Assembly: GCA_028280405.1 (NCBI GenBank)
Contig: JANQLW010000054.1
Span: 1-64,000 of the forward strand
Length of the DNA: 64,000 nt
Source of the DNA: Bacteroidales bacterium
GTDB taxonomy: Bacteria > Bacteroidota > Bacteroidia > Bacteroidales > GCA-2711565
Direction of reading: 5' to 3'
A program made the translations under genes and the position numbers. Positions 44,385-54,226 of the stretch are shown here, one piece after another. Numbering within the stretch: position 1 is the first letter of the stretch; each line of letters begins with the position of its first letter. The notes under the pieces were generated by a model, which ran no database searches, was not told the DNA's origin, and saw only the letters and a program-made list of their open reading frames with translations.

Positions 44385-44424
44385 AAAAAAGGGGCGACGC
44401 CCTTAAGGGCGTCGCCCCTTTTTT
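44385..44424. terminator. Perfect 40-bp palindromic terminator between folP and cdaA
   Basis: AAAAAA, then the arm GGGGCGACGCCCTT, then its exact complement, then TTTTTT. The stem is very GC-rich with A and T flanks, so it works in both directions. Its centre is CTTAAG and each half contains an 11-bp near-palindrome, the same architecture as the palindromes at 27605 and 27668. Confidence 0.85.
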
Positions 44425-44434
44425 ATGTAGTGAT

Positions 44435-45307
44435 TTAAACGTATTTGTATTTTTCTACGATAGTAATAGCTTCAAAAGCTTCCTTCACATCATGTACCCT
44501 TAGAATACCGGCTCCATTTAAAAGGGCAAGGGTATGAATAATGGTCGTGCCGTTTAAGGCTTCCTCAGGTTTTATGTTAAGAAGTTTATTGATCATCGAT
44601 TTTCGGGAGATCCCTACTAAAACAGGATAGCCTAATTCACAAAATCTTTTCGAGTTTTTCAATAACTCATAATTGTGATCCAGCGTTTTTCCAAAACCAT
44701 AACCCGGATCAATAATTAATTGTGAGGCACCGGCATTTACAAACTTTTGTGTTTGTGATTTGAAAAATGAATAAATATCTTTAGTAACTTCTTGATAAGT
44801 TGGATTGTCCTGCATATTTTGAGGACTTCCCTGTATATGCATCATTACATAAGGTGTATTGTTTGCAGCTATTAAAGGAAGCATCGCCTCATCAAATGTG
44901 CCTCCTGAAATGTCGTTGATTATATTTGCGCCTTCATTCAAACATGCTTTAGCTATTTCTGCTCGCCAGGTATCTATCGAAATCCAGCATTCAGGAAATG
45001 TGTTTCTCAATATCTGTAAACTGGAAATGATTCTTTCCAATTCTTTTTCCTGGCTAATTTCCTTAGCTCCCGGACGGGTACTGATTGCCCCTATATCCAA
45101 AATACTGGCACCTTCACTTAAATGTTTATTTGCTCTTTCAAGTAGCTCATTTATTCCATTATTTCTGCTACCCGCATAAAAAGAATCAGGAGTGAGATTT
45201 AAAATCCCCATTACCAAAGGCTTAGATAAATCAAGAGTTTTGCTCCCGGAACTTATTGAATATGGTGTTGAAAACTTACGAATATTATTTCCTGAATTGT
45301 TGGGCAT
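44435..45307 (-). CDS. folP: Dihydropteroate synthase
   Basis: Condenses p-aminobenzoate with dihydropterin pyrophosphate to dihydropteroate in folate synthesis; the target of sulfonamides. The TIM-barrel signatures are present: MGILNLTPDSFYAGSR, GASILDIGAISTRPGA, ISIDTWRAEIAKACL, NIINDISGG, MMHIQGSPQNMQ, LIIDPGYGFGKT and VLVGISRKSMI, with RVHDV at the C-terminus. It is 290 residues long, full length. It is divergent from the DUF1599 gene with only 44 bp between the starts. Confidence 0.97.
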   Translation of the reverse strand: MPNNSGNNIRKFSTPYSISSGSKTLDLSKPLVMGILNLTPDSFYAGSRNNGINELLERANKHLSEGASILDIGAISTRPGAKEISQEKELERIISSLQILRNTFPECWISIDTWRAEIAKACLNEGANIINDISGGTFDEAMLPLIAANNTPYVMMHIQGSPQNMQDNPTYQEVTKDIYSFFKSQTQKFVNAGASQLIIDPGYGFGKTLDHNYELLKNSKRFCELGYPVLVGISRKSMINKLLNIKPEEALNGTTIIHTLALLNGAGILRVHDVKEAFEAITIVEKYKYV

Positions 45308-45351
45308 CCGAGCAAGTTTTTATAATTTAGTCTGCTAAATTATTAAATTCT

Positions 45352-45909
45352 ATGGATAATATTACTTCAAAACAATTTGATTCAGTGACGGCAGAGTGTA
45401 AACAGATTTTTATGACAAAGATGAAGGATTATGGTACGGCCTGGCGTATCCTCAGAACACCTTCTCTTACGGATCAGATCTATATAAAAGCGAATCGAAT
45501 TCGTTCTATTGAAGAAAAGGGAACCGCAAAAGTTGATGAAGGGGTAAAGCCTGAATTTATTGGAATCATAAATTATTCAGTAATGGCTTTAATTCAATTG
45601 GAATTAGGAGTTGCTGAGAAAGAAAAAATGGAAAGTGAGATTGTAGAAAAATTATATGATAAATACGTAAAAGAAGCTAAGGACCTTATGGAAAATAAAA
45701 ACCATGATTATGGTGAAGCCTGGAGGAATATGCGTATTAGCTCCCTTACCGATATTATTCTAATGAAATTACTTCGGGTAAAGCAGATTGAAGATAATGA
45801 CGGGAAAACCTTTATCTCTGAAGGTCTGGATGCAAATTATTTTGATATCTTCAATTATGCTGCTTTTGCTTTAATTAAACTTGAGGGAACTAAAAAAATA
45901 AATAGCTAA
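45352..45909 (+). CDS. DUF1599 (Nmad1-like) protein with duplicated domain
   Basis: A 185-residue protein made of two related halves: KMKDYGTAWRILRTPSLTDQIYIKANRIRSIEE (about 22-57) and KNHDYGEAWRNMRISSLTDIILMKLLRVKQIED (about 115-148). The DYG..WR..R..SLTD core repeated twice is the hallmark of DUF1599, which has been linked by comparative work to nucleotide modification; the biochemical role is not established. It is first in a seven-gene plus-strand run that ends with plsY, and is commonly found beside BT_3928-type genes in Bacteroidota. Confidence 0.9.
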   Translation: MDNITSKQFDSVTAECKQIFMTKMKDYGTAWRILRTPSLTDQIYIKANRIRSIEEKGTAKVDEGVKPEFIGIINYSVMALIQLELGVAEKEKMESEIVEKLYDKYVKEAKDLMENKNHDYGEAWRNMRISSLTDIILMKLLRVKQIEDNDGKTFISEGLDANYFDIFNYAAFALIKLEGTKKINS

Positions 45910-45951
45910 AGTTATTCGTTTTAATCAAAATTCTGAACTAAAACTATTATA

Positions 45952-47070
45952 ATGGATCGTCTTAAAACTTTCAGTCGGTTATTTGTTGGTATAGTATTTA
46001 TCTTCTCCGGATTTGTAAAAGGAGTCGATCCGCTTGGAACCACTTACCGTATAGAAGATTATTTTATGGCATATGGAGCTTTATGGGCAATGCCTTTGGC
46101 TTTCTATGCATCTGTTTTTTTATGTACACTGGAATTTGTATTGGGCGTGGCACTTGTAATGAATGCCAGAATTAAGATACTTAGCTGGATACTGTTCCCT
46201 TTGATGATCTTCTTCACCATTCTTACTTTTTATGATGCCCTGTTTAATCCGGTACCTGATTGTGGCTGTTTTGGCGATTTTATTAAAATGACCAACTGGC
46301 AAACATTTTTTAAAAATGTCGTCTTAATTGTTTTTGTGTACATTGTATTTAAGTCCAGGAAAAAGTATAAATCATTACTTGGTCCGAAGTTTCAGACCTT
46401 CGTAATCATCCTTTTTACAATAGGCTTTACTTATTTCTCGTATTATCAGTATCAGCATTTACCAATGCTTGATTTCAGAGACTGGAAAATAGGAAAAGAT
46501 ATGAAGACCGATGAAACTTCTGAACCCATAACTTATCTTATTTACCAAAATAAAGAAACAAAAGAGAAAAAAGAATATGTATCACCAAACTTTCCATGGA
46601 ACGATAGTGTTTGGATGAGTAAATGGGAGTTTGTAGATCAACGCATTGACGATTCACATGTTAAAATTAAGCATGAGTTGGTTATCCAAACCAGGGGAGC
46701 TGTCGATATTACTAAAAGCATCGTTGAGAATCCTGAATATCAATTTATCTTTGTTTCAGATGATTTGACGAAAGTTTCAAAGGAGTCATTTAAGAAGATC
46801 AATAAGATTTATAGCTACCTTGATGAAAAAGGTATTTCATTAGTTGGGGTTAGTAGCAGCAGTGGTTTCATGATTGATAAATATTGCCTTGATCATGATG
46901 TGGAATTTAATATTTTCTTTGGAGATGATATTGTATTGAAAGCAATGATCCGCTCAAATCCCGGATTAATTATGCTTAAAGATGGAGTCGTTATCGATAA
47001 ATGGCATTATAATGATTTTCCTGAATTAAGTGAGCTTGATGAATTAATTACAGAAAATTTTTCTGACTAA
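45952..47070 (+). CDS. BT_3928-like DoxX/MauE-type membrane protein with thioredoxin-like tail
   Basis: A 372-residue protein. The N-terminal part has four helices in the DoxX/MauE pattern (SRLFVGIVFIFSGFVKGVDPLG, then about 45-65, 72-95 and 115-135), with a conserved PDCGCFGDF motif between helices 3 and 4. A long periplasmic part (about 165-372) has a thioredoxin-like end (SLVGVSSSSGFMIDKYC...PGLIMLKDGVVIDKWHYNDFP) without a CxxC. It is likely a membrane quinone or thiol redox protein; the function is not known. It is conserved between DUF1599 and tpiA in Bacteroidota, as here. Confidence 0.87.
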   Translation: MDRLKTFSRLFVGIVFIFSGFVKGVDPLGTTYRIEDYFMAYGALWAMPLAFYASVFLCTLEFVLGVALVMNARIKILSWILFPLMIFFTILTFYDALFNPVPDCGCFGDFIKMTNWQTFFKNVVLIVFVYIVFKSRKKYKSLLGPKFQTFVIILFTIGFTYFSYYQYQHLPMLDFRDWKIGKDMKTDETSEPITYLIYQNKETKEKKEYVSPNFPWNDSVWMSKWEFVDQRIDDSHVKIKHELVIQTRGAVDITKSIVENPEYQFIFVSDDLTKVSKESFKKINKIYSYLDEKGISLVGVSSSSGFMIDKYCLDHDVEFNIFFGDDIVLKAMIRSNPGLIMLKDGVVIDKWHYNDFPELSELDELITENFSD

Positions 47071-47079
47071 TATAAATGC

Positions 47080-48156
47080 ATGCTGAGTTTTATAATAAAA
47101 AGATTATTCTATGGTTTGTTAGTCCTGTTAGGGGTAATCACCGTAGTATTCTTTTTATTTAGCGTTTTACCGGGCGATCCTGCCCGAATGATGCTTGGAC
47201 AGCGCGCTGATATTGCTTCTGTTGAAGCTATAAATAGAGATTTAGGGCTCGATCAGCCTCTCTCAAAACAATACATCGGGTTTTTAAATGATTTATCGCC
47301 CATATCTGTACATAATCATGTTAATCAAAAGTCATTCTGGTATTTGGATAAGTCCAAATATGATTATGTGAAGCTTTTCAGTGTTGATCAGCAGACCTAT
47401 GTATTTAAGAAACCATATCTGAGAAGATCTTATCAATCTAAGCGAAAGGTTTCAGATATTCTACTGGAAGCATTTCCTAAAACTATGTTGCTGGCTTCTG
47501 TTTCTATATTATTTGCTACTTTATTAGGTATACTTATAGGAATATTTGTAGCTATAAAGAAGAATAAATTTATTGAGAAGCTTACTTTGGTATTTTCTGT
47601 ATTAGGAATGTCAATTCCTTCATTTTTTGCCGCTATATTGTTTGCCTGGGTTTTTGCTTTTGTGTTGGTTGAATATACCGGTTTGAATATGTTTGGTAGT
47701 TTATATACGGTGGATGATTTTGGAGAAGGAGAATTTCTTAGCCTTAAAAATTTAATTCTTCCTGCAGTTACACTTGGTATCAGGCCGCTTGCCATAGTAG
47801 TAGAATTAACCAGAAGTTCACTTATCGAGGTAATGTCGCAAGATTATATCAGAACAGCTAAAGCTAAAGGCCTTAGCAAATACCGTATCGTTTTTGGACA
47901 TGCATTGAAAAATGCACTCAATCCGGTACTTACTGCAATATCCGGCTGGTTTGCGAGTTTAATGGCCGGAGCTGTTTTTGTGGAATATGTATTCGATTGG
48001 AAAGGTGTGGGAATTGTAATTGTAGATGCTTTGGAGAAGTATGATTTCCCGGTAATTATGGGAGCTGTGCTGATGATTTCTATCCTTTTGGTTATTATTA
48101 ATATTTTAGTGGATATTATTTATGCTTTTCTGGATCCAAGGATTCGCTTAACTTAG
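47080..48156 (+). CDS. OppB/DppB-type ABC transporter permease
   Basis: Inner-membrane permease subunit of the peptide/nickel class. The N-terminal helix and RLFYGLLVLLGVITVVFFLFSVLPGDPARMMLGQRA are typical, as are the EAA-like loop VMSQDYIRTAKAKGLSKYRIVFGHALKNALNPVLTAI and the C-terminal VFVEYVFDWKGVGIVIVDALEKYDFPVIMG with helices. A periplasmic loop of about 70 residues between the first two helices is enlarged. No second permease, ATPase or solute-binding protein is adjacent, so its partners must lie elsewhere. It is 9 bp after the BT_3928-like gene and just before tpiA. Confidence 0.92.
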   Translation: MLSFIIKRLFYGLLVLLGVITVVFFLFSVLPGDPARMMLGQRADIASVEAINRDLGLDQPLSKQYIGFLNDLSPISVHNHVNQKSFWYLDKSKYDYVKLFSVDQQTYVFKKPYLRRSYQSKRKVSDILLEAFPKTMLLASVSILFATLLGILIGIFVAIKKNKFIEKLTLVFSVLGMSIPSFFAAILFAWVFAFVLVEYTGLNMFGSLYTVDDFGEGEFLSLKNLILPAVTLGIRPLAIVVELTRSSLIEVMSQDYIRTAKAKGLSKYRIVFGHALKNALNPVLTAISGWFASLMAGAVFVEYVFDWKGVGIVIVDALEKYDFPVIMGAVLMISILLVIINILVDIIYAFLDPRIRLT

Positions 48157-48178
48157 TTTGAAATTAATAAAAATGAAT

Positions 48179-48937
48179 ATGAGAAAGAAAATTGTTGCAG
48201 GAAACTGGAAAATGAATAAAAGCTTTCAGGAAGCTGAAGAATTAATAGAAGACTTATTGGATTTAATGGAAGATAATGCTTTGGAAAACCCTGAAATGGT
48301 TATTTGCACACCTTTTCCTTACCTTGAACTTGCTACTGATATGACAGATGAATCTTTAATTTCTGTAGGAGCGCAAAATGTCAGTGAACATGAATCGGGT
48401 GCTTATACCGGTGAGGTTTCTGCATCAATGCTAAATTCAATAGGATTAAATTATTGTATTGTAGGACATAGTGAAAGACGGAAATATTTCAATGAGTCTT
48501 CTCAATTGCTTAAAGAAAAAGTAGATGTTCTCTTAAATCACAATATTCAACCTATCTTTTGTTGTGGTGAGCTAATTGAGGAAAGAGAAAAAGAAATTCA
48601 TTTCGATATTGTTAAAACTCAAATTACTGAAAGCTTATTTCATTTAAATAAAGAAGCATTTGAGAATGTCGTAATTGCCTATGAGCCGGTTTGGGCAATC
48701 GGGACAGGTGTTACAGCTACTGCCGGGCAAGCTCAGGAAATGCATGCTTTTATTCGTAATTTAATAAAAGAACAATATGGTGAAGAAACCGCAAATAATA
48801 TAAGCATCCTTTATGGTGGTAGTTGTAATGCAAAAAATGCAAGAGAGTTATTTGCCAATCCTGATGTGGATGGTGGATTGATCGGTGGCGCATCTTTAAA
48901 AGCTGACGATTTTTACCATATTTATAAAAGCTTTTAA
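48179..48937 (+). CDS. tpiA: Triosephosphate isomerase
   Basis: Interconverts dihydroxyacetone phosphate and glyceraldehyde 3-phosphate in glycolysis. AGNWKMNKS carries the catalytic lysine, VGHSERRKYF the histidine and AYEPVWAIGTG the glutamate and start of loop 6; ILYGGSCNAKNA and GGLIGGASLK bind phosphate. I choose MRKKIVAGNWKMN (48179) since this is the universal start; the track ORF begins seven residues earlier. The resulting 252 residues are standard. Confidence 0.98.
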   Translation: MRKKIVAGNWKMNKSFQEAEELIEDLLDLMEDNALENPEMVICTPFPYLELATDMTDESLISVGAQNVSEHESGAYTGEVSASMLNSIGLNYCIVGHSERRKYFNESSQLLKEKVDVLLNHNIQPIFCCGELIEEREKEIHFDIVKTQITESLFHLNKEAFENVVIAYEPVWAIGTGVTATAGQAQEMHAFIRNLIKEQYGEETANNISILYGGSCNAKNARELFANPDVDGGLIGGASLKADDFYHIYKSF

Positions 48938-48948
48938 TTAAAAGATAT

Positions 48949-49779
48949 ATGGGATATGTCGGAGTTAAATTCGTATTTAATTCAGGAGAAGCTCAAAATG
49001 AAATTCTGATGGCTCTTTTGGGTGAGCTTGAATATGAAAGTTTTGAAGAATTGGATAATGGCCTGTTAGCTTATATTCAGGAAACTTTTTTTAATGAGGA
49101 GTCATTGAATGATTTAACCGAACAATTAGTTGCTATGGACTTTTCCTATTCTTTTGAAAAAATAGAAGATAAGAACTGGAATGAGGTTTGGGAAAGCAAT
49201 TATCCGGCTGTAACCATTGGTGGAGACTGCCATGTTAGGGCTCCGTTTCATGAACCAAATACTGAAGTGAAGTATGAGATCGTCATTGAACCTCAAATGT
49301 CTTTTGGAACTGCACATCATGAAACAACCGCTATGATACTGGAATACATTCTTAAGCATGAATTTGTTGATGAAGCAGTTTTGGATATGGGATGTGGAAC
49401 CGGAGTACTTTCTATTTTAGCTGCAATGAAAGGTGCAAAAACTATAGAAGCCATTGATATTGATGAGTGGGCTTATAAAAACAGCCTTGAAAATGTGAAG
49501 AGAAATGGTTTCCCTGATATCAAAGTAATTCAAGGTAGTGCATTTGATTTGGATGGAAAGTCTTTCAGTGTGGTATTTGCCAATATTAATCGTAACATCC
49601 TGCTGAAAGATATGAAAGCATATGTGGATTGTATGACCCTCAATTCCAGAATTTATTTTAGTGGTTTTTATGAATCTGATTTGGCAGTAATTCGGGAAGA
49701 AGCTGAGAACTTAGGCCTTTCTTTTATAAGTCATAAAGTAAAGAATAACTGGACTGCTGCTTATTTTGAGAAAAAATAA
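48949..49779 (+). CDS. prmA: Ribosomal protein L11 methyltransferase
   Basis: Trimethylates ribosomal protein L11 on lysines and the N-terminus using SAM. The N-terminal substrate-recognition domain (about 1-95) leads to the linker and a class I methyltransferase domain: FGTAHHETTAMILE, DMGCGTGVLSILAAMKGA (motif I), IDIDEWAYKNSLENVKRN and VFANINRNILLKDM. It is 276 residues long, as usual for Bacteroidota. It lies 11 bp after tpiA, within the operon. Confidence 0.96.
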   Translation: MGYVGVKFVFNSGEAQNEILMALLGELEYESFEELDNGLLAYIQETFFNEESLNDLTEQLVAMDFSYSFEKIEDKNWNEVWESNYPAVTIGGDCHVRAPFHEPNTEVKYEIVIEPQMSFGTAHHETTAMILEYILKHEFVDEAVLDMGCGTGVLSILAAMKGAKTIEAIDIDEWAYKNSLENVKRNGFPDIKVIQGSAFDLDGKSFSVVFANINRNILLKDMKAYVDCMTLNSRIYFSGFYESDLAVIREEAENLGLSFISHKVKNNWTAAYFEKK

Positions 49780-49789
49780 AAAGATATAT

Positions 49790-52700
49790 ATGAGTAAGCT
49801 TAAAGCCATAATAATTGTATTATGTATACAGTTGATTGTGGCTTTTTCTTTTTCTCAGGAGAATCCAATAAAGTCTGACTTTATTGAAAGCTTAAAAGCT
49901 CAATACACTAATCCGAAGGGTAAAACTTTAAACCCTGCTGTTGCCGAATTTGAGAAATTATGGAGTCAAGGGTTTCTGGATTCCATACAAAAAAACAGGA
50001 TCCAATTTATTTTAACCAAAATTAAACAAAAAGGGCTGCATCGTAATCAAATAAAATTTATAAGAACAATCAATCTCTTTAAATCGGGAAGTCAGCCTTC
50101 AACTTCACTCAATGCTTTTCTTAAAGAGGCTTTGGAACATAGTAAACAGAAGGTTTCGCGTAATTTTAAAAAGCTCCTTGATAAATGCTATTTGTTATTG
50201 AAAATGCAGCAACTCAATAAAATGGCTTCTATGGGATGGTATTATAGAGGTGGTAGTTTTGAACTGTTTCACGATGGCCAGTTAAAGATCAAATTTAAAG
50301 ATGGAGACCTGGTATGCAAAAGCCGGAATGATAGTTCTGAAATTTTTCATACAAATGGTGTTTTTATTCCTTCTGATTTCAAATGGACCGGAACCGGAGG
50401 AGTACTAAGATGGAAAAGGTTGAATATGGATAAGTTCAGGAAAGCTGAGTTTAAGAAGTATGAAATTCATTTAAATTCATCTCAATATACGATTGATTCT
50501 GCTGAATTCTTGGATCATAAGTATTTAAAAGTTCCAATGTTTGGCCGGCTAAAAGAAAAAGTACTGGCCAGTAAACCTAATAAAAGGACTTCATACCCCA
50601 GGTTTAATTCTTATCGAAAAGATTATAATATTAACAGTTTATTGGGTGTAATTAACTTTAAAGGTGGTGTTAATATACTTGGCCGGACTATTATTTGCAT
50701 GGCTGATGAGAATGCCCTTGTTCAAATTGATTTTAAGAGGGATACTATTCCTTTTGTTCGCCTAGGCTCTACTGAATTTATAGTGAATGGTGACCAGATT
50801 AACTCCAAGCGAGCAAAAGCAATTATATTTTTGGACAAAGATTCGATTTATCATCCATCTGTACAGTTCAGATATAATCAGAAATCCAAAGAATTGATCC
50901 TTAACAGAAAAGCAATTGAAATTGCGCCTACGCCTTTTTATAATTCCTACCATAAAATCAATATGTATTGTGAGGTTATCAGCTGGAACCTGGATAGTTT
51001 GAAATTGGAATTAAGAAACAGAAGAAATACTGCAAAGCGCTCGGAAGCTATTTATGAATCGGTTAATTTCTTTTCGGAATATGAATATTACAGATTACAG
51101 GGGATGGATTTGGTAAATCCTTTAATTCTGATAAAAAAATATTCGGAAAAATATAATACCAAAGAAATTCATATTAGTTTACTGGCTGAATATATGAAAA
51201 AGCCTGAAGATCAGGCCTCCAATCTTCTCTTTAATCTTGCTGAAAAAGGATTTGTTGCTTATGATGTAAAGAACAGAAAAGCCATTATTCAAAACAGGCT
51301 TTATGATTTCTTAAAAGCAAAAGCCGGTTTGAAGGATCACGATGTGATTCAATATAAAAGTGAAACAAAAGGAAAAAGCAGTGCAAGCCTGGATTTAAAA
51401 GATTTTAATTTATATATACGTGGTGTAAAGGAGATTTTTTTAAGCGATTCACAGAAGGTACAGATTATGCCTTATAAGAATGAAATCATAATGAAAAAAA
51501 ACAGGGATTTTCTGTTTAGCGGTAATGTTAAAGGAGGGCTCTTTGATTTTGGTGCAGGCGATTGTGAGTTTCAATATGATCAGTTTAAATTGAATATGCC
51601 TGAAATCGATTCTATGAGTTTTTTTGTAAAGAATCCTAAACCCGATAAAAAGAATCCGGATAAACTGATCAAAGTAAAAAGTGTATTGGCTAATCTAAGT
51701 GGGGATGTAAGAATAGATAATCCGGAAAACAAATCCGGAAATATATCTTATCCGGAATACCCAATTTTTAGAAATATTAATGAAGCTTATGTTTATTATG
51801 AAGATTCGCTAATCATGAATAATACATTGAAGAAAAAAGGCTTCTATTATTTTGTACAGCCATTTACGATTGATAGTCTGGATAATTTCTCAACAGATGG
51901 ATTGGGCTTTAATGGATATATGGTTACAGATAGTATTTTTCCCGTAATTCACAAAGATCTGCAGGTAATGCCGGATTATTCATTGGGGTTTAGATATGAT
52001 CGTAGCCGTAATGGGATTCCTGTTTACCGGAATAAAGGGAAATTATATGCAATCATAAATCTGAGTCATGAAGGCTTCTTTGCAAATGGGAAATTGGATT
52101 GGATAAGTAGTACAAGCCAGGCAGAAAAGTTCTCAATATATCCGGATTCTCTTATCGCTACTTTGAATCATTTTAATATTCAGGTTTTGGAGAATGATAC
52201 TATTTATCCGAATGCTAAAGGAACTAAGCTGGATTTTAAATGGGAACCTTATCAGAATAAGTTAAGGGTAAAGTCTATTGATAGTGCTTTTGTTTTATAT
52301 GAGGAAGCTAAACTGAATGGTAGCCTTACGCTAACTCCCCACTCCTTATTGGGAACAGGAGAGTTTCAACTGGAAAATTTTAAACTGAAATCAGATAAAT
52401 TTAACTTTTCTTTGAATAAGGTATATTCAGATACGACTGATTTTAATTTATTTACAGAAGATGAACAGTTGGCATTCAGTAGTAAGAATTATAAGGTTGA
52501 TATTCACTTAAAGAACAGAAAGGGCTATTTTAAATCGAATGGAGCTAATGCAGTAACAGCATTTCCTTTAAATAACTTTATAACTACTATGGATGAAATA
52601 ATTTGGGAAATGGATAGTGCTCAATTGTATCTGAATAACAATATAGCTGCAAAAATACCAGGAATCAATAAAATGTCTCATGAAGAACTACTAGATGTGG

Positions 52701-54226
52701 ATTTGTCAGGCTCCTACTTTTTAAGCCTGAAGCCAGAGCAGGATTCTTTAAGCTTCTATACCCTGAAGGCCAGATATGCAATGGATTCAAATATTCTGTA
52801 TGCAGAAGATGTAAAATATATTAATGTGGCTAATGCAGCCGTATTTCCATCCGATGGAAAAATCGTAATTAAAGAAAATGCAGTCATTCCAACCATTAAG
52901 AATGCAACGATCATTTCCGATCTAAATAAGCAATACCATAAAGTATATAATGCGGATGTAAATATTTTTTCTAAGAATAATTTTATTGCTAAAGGTTCTT
53001 ATGATTACCTGGATGCGAATAAAAATCTGCAGGAGATCAAGTTGAATACAGTGGCTGTTGATAGCTTAAACAGAACGTATGCGCTCGGAAATATTCCCGA
53101 AGATGAATTGTTCTTTTTAAGTCCCCATTTTTTTTATCAGGGAGATATAAAATGGACTTCAGATAACCCACTTGTCAGGTTTTATGGAGGCTTTCGAATA
53201 AATCAGGATTGTATTTTCAATGATTCGGTATGGGTTAAATTTGATACTATTATCAACCCTGATGAATTAAAGATTCCTTTAAAAGAGAAAATAGTTGATC
53301 TAAAAAATAGGAGGTTGGATATTGGGCTTTTCTATTCTCCTACGGAAGGAGTAATGTATTCCAGGTTTTTAACCAGTAAATCAAATATAAAGGACAGGGA
53401 TATATTTAAAGCGAGAGGAGTTATTCGTTTTAATCAGGAAGACGAATTATTTGAAGTTGCTCCAAACAGAATCCTGGAAGGAAAGAGTAAATATGGGAAT
53501 AAAATAAGCCTGAACCCCCAAAGCTGTATAATCAAAGGGCAGGGGGGCTTTGAATTAAATGATCCGATAAGGGAATTATACATTAGATCCTTTGGAGAAT
53601 TTAGTCACTCGATTACTGAAGATACTACCGCATTCAGATTAATATTGAGCCTGGATTTTTTATTTGATAAAACAACATTAAATGTAATGTTTGATTCTAT
53701 TAATGCAATTAAGTTACCTAAAATAAGTATGCGGGATGAATTTATTCAAAGAGCCTTTGTGAACGCAGCAAATTCGGAATCTGAAAAAGACATTCTTTAT
53801 GATCTTGAATGGTATGGCGAAATCAGAAAACAGATAGATCAATTTAAAGAAACACTTATCTTCGATGATATCAGGTTTAAATGGGATAAAGAGAAGAGAA
53901 TTTATATCTCCAGGGGGAAAATAGGATTGGGCATGATTAATAATAAGCAAATTCATCGTTATGTGGATGGGATCATAGTCATTGACCGGAAAAAATCCAA
54001 TAATTCTATTGAAATTTATTTGGAACCTGAAGCAGGACATTGGTATTACTTTTCAATGAAAAACAAACTGATGCAGGCCATTTCTTCTGATAAAGTATTT
54101 AATGCAAAATTATCAGAAGTGGAGCAATCAAAACGAATGATTAAAAAAGATGACATAATTCAATATGAATTTGTAATTTCGGATCGCAAAAAGAAAATCG
54201 ATTTTTTGAGGAAGTATAAAAGGTAA
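49790..54226 (+). CDS. Very large exported protein of unknown function
   Basis: A predicted secreted or periplasmic protein of 1478 residues. I start at MSKLKAIIIVLCIQLIVAFSFS (49790), a clean signal peptide, eight residues inside the track ORF, which would overlap prmA. The mature part has no other membrane segment. An N-terminal helical region (about 25-150) is followed by long stretches of beta-rich sequence with repeated phrases such as YPNAKGTKLDFKW and NGSLTLTPHSLLGTGEFQLENF, reminiscent of OstA/TamB-like elongated beta folds. I do not recognise a family. It directly abuts plsY (stop and start one base apart) in the tpiA-prmA operon, hinting at a role in envelope lipid or surface assembly. 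Confidence 0.8.
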   Translation: MSKLKAIIIVLCIQLIVAFSFSQENPIKSDFIESLKAQYTNPKGKTLNPAVAEFEKLWSQGFLDSIQKNRIQFILTKIKQKGLHRNQIKFIRTINLFKSGSQPSTSLNAFLKEALEHSKQKVSRNFKKLLDKCYLLLKMQQLNKMASMGWYYRGGSFELFHDGQLKIKFKDGDLVCKSRNDSSEIFHTNGVFIPSDFKWTGTGGVLRWKRLNMDKFRKAEFKKYEIHLNSSQYTIDSAEFLDHKYLKVPMFGRLKEKVLASKPNKRTSYPRFNSYRKDYNINSLLGVINFKGGVNILGRTIICMADENALVQIDFKRDTIPFVRLGSTEFIVNGDQINSKRAKAIIFLDKDSIYHPSVQFRYNQKSKELILNRKAIEIAPTPFYNSYHKINMYCEVISWNLDSLKLELRNRRNTAKRSEAIYESVNFFSEYEYYRLQGMDLVNPLILIKKYSEKYNTKEIHISLLAEYMKKPEDQASNLLFNLAEKGFVAYDVKNRKAIIQNRLYDFLKAKAGLKDHDVIQYKSETKGKSSASLDLKDFNLYIRGVKEIFLSDSQKVQIMPYKNEIIMKKNRDFLFSGNVKGGLFDFGAGDCEFQYDQFKLNMPEIDSMSFFVKNPKPDKKNPDKLIKVKSVLANLSGDVRIDNPENKSGNISYPEYPIFRNINEAYVYYEDSLIMNNTLKKKGFYYFVQPFTIDSLDNFSTDGLGFNGYMVTDSIFPVIHKDLQVMPDYSLGFRYDRSRNGIPVYRNKGKLYAIINLSHEGFFANGKLDWISSTSQAEKFSIYPDSLIATLNHFNIQVLENDTIYPNAKGTKLDFKWEPYQNKLRVKSIDSAFVLYEEAKLNGSLTLTPHSLLGTGEFQLENFKLKSDKFNFSLNKVYSDTTDFNLFTEDEQLAFSSKNYKVDIHLKNRKGYFKSNGANAVTAFPLNNFITTMDEIIWEMDSAQLYLNNNIAAKIPGINKMSHEELLDVDLSGSYFLSLKPEQDSLSFYTLKARYAMDSNILYAEDVKYINVANAAVFPSDGKIVIKENAVIPTIKNATIISDLNKQYHKVYNADVNIFSKNNFIAKGSYDYLDANKNLQEIKLNTVAVDSLNRTYALGNIPEDELFFLSPHFFYQGDIKWTSDNPLVRFYGGFRINQDCIFNDSVWVKFDTIINPDELKIPLKEKIVDLKNRRLDIGLFYSPTEGVMYSRFLTSKSNIKDRDIFKARGVIRFNQEDELFEVAPNRILEGKSKYGNKISLNPQSCIIKGQGGFELNDPIRELYIRSFGEFSHSITEDTTAFRLILSLDFLFDKTTLNVMFDSINAIKLPKISMRDEFIQRAFVNAANSESEKDILYDLEWYGEIRKQIDQFKETLIFDDIRFKWDKEKRIYISRGKIGLGMINNKQIHRYVDGIIVIDRKKSNNSIEIYLEPEAGHWYYFSMKNKLMQAISSDKVFNAKLSEVEQSKRMIKKDDIIQYEFVISDRKKKIDFLRKYKR

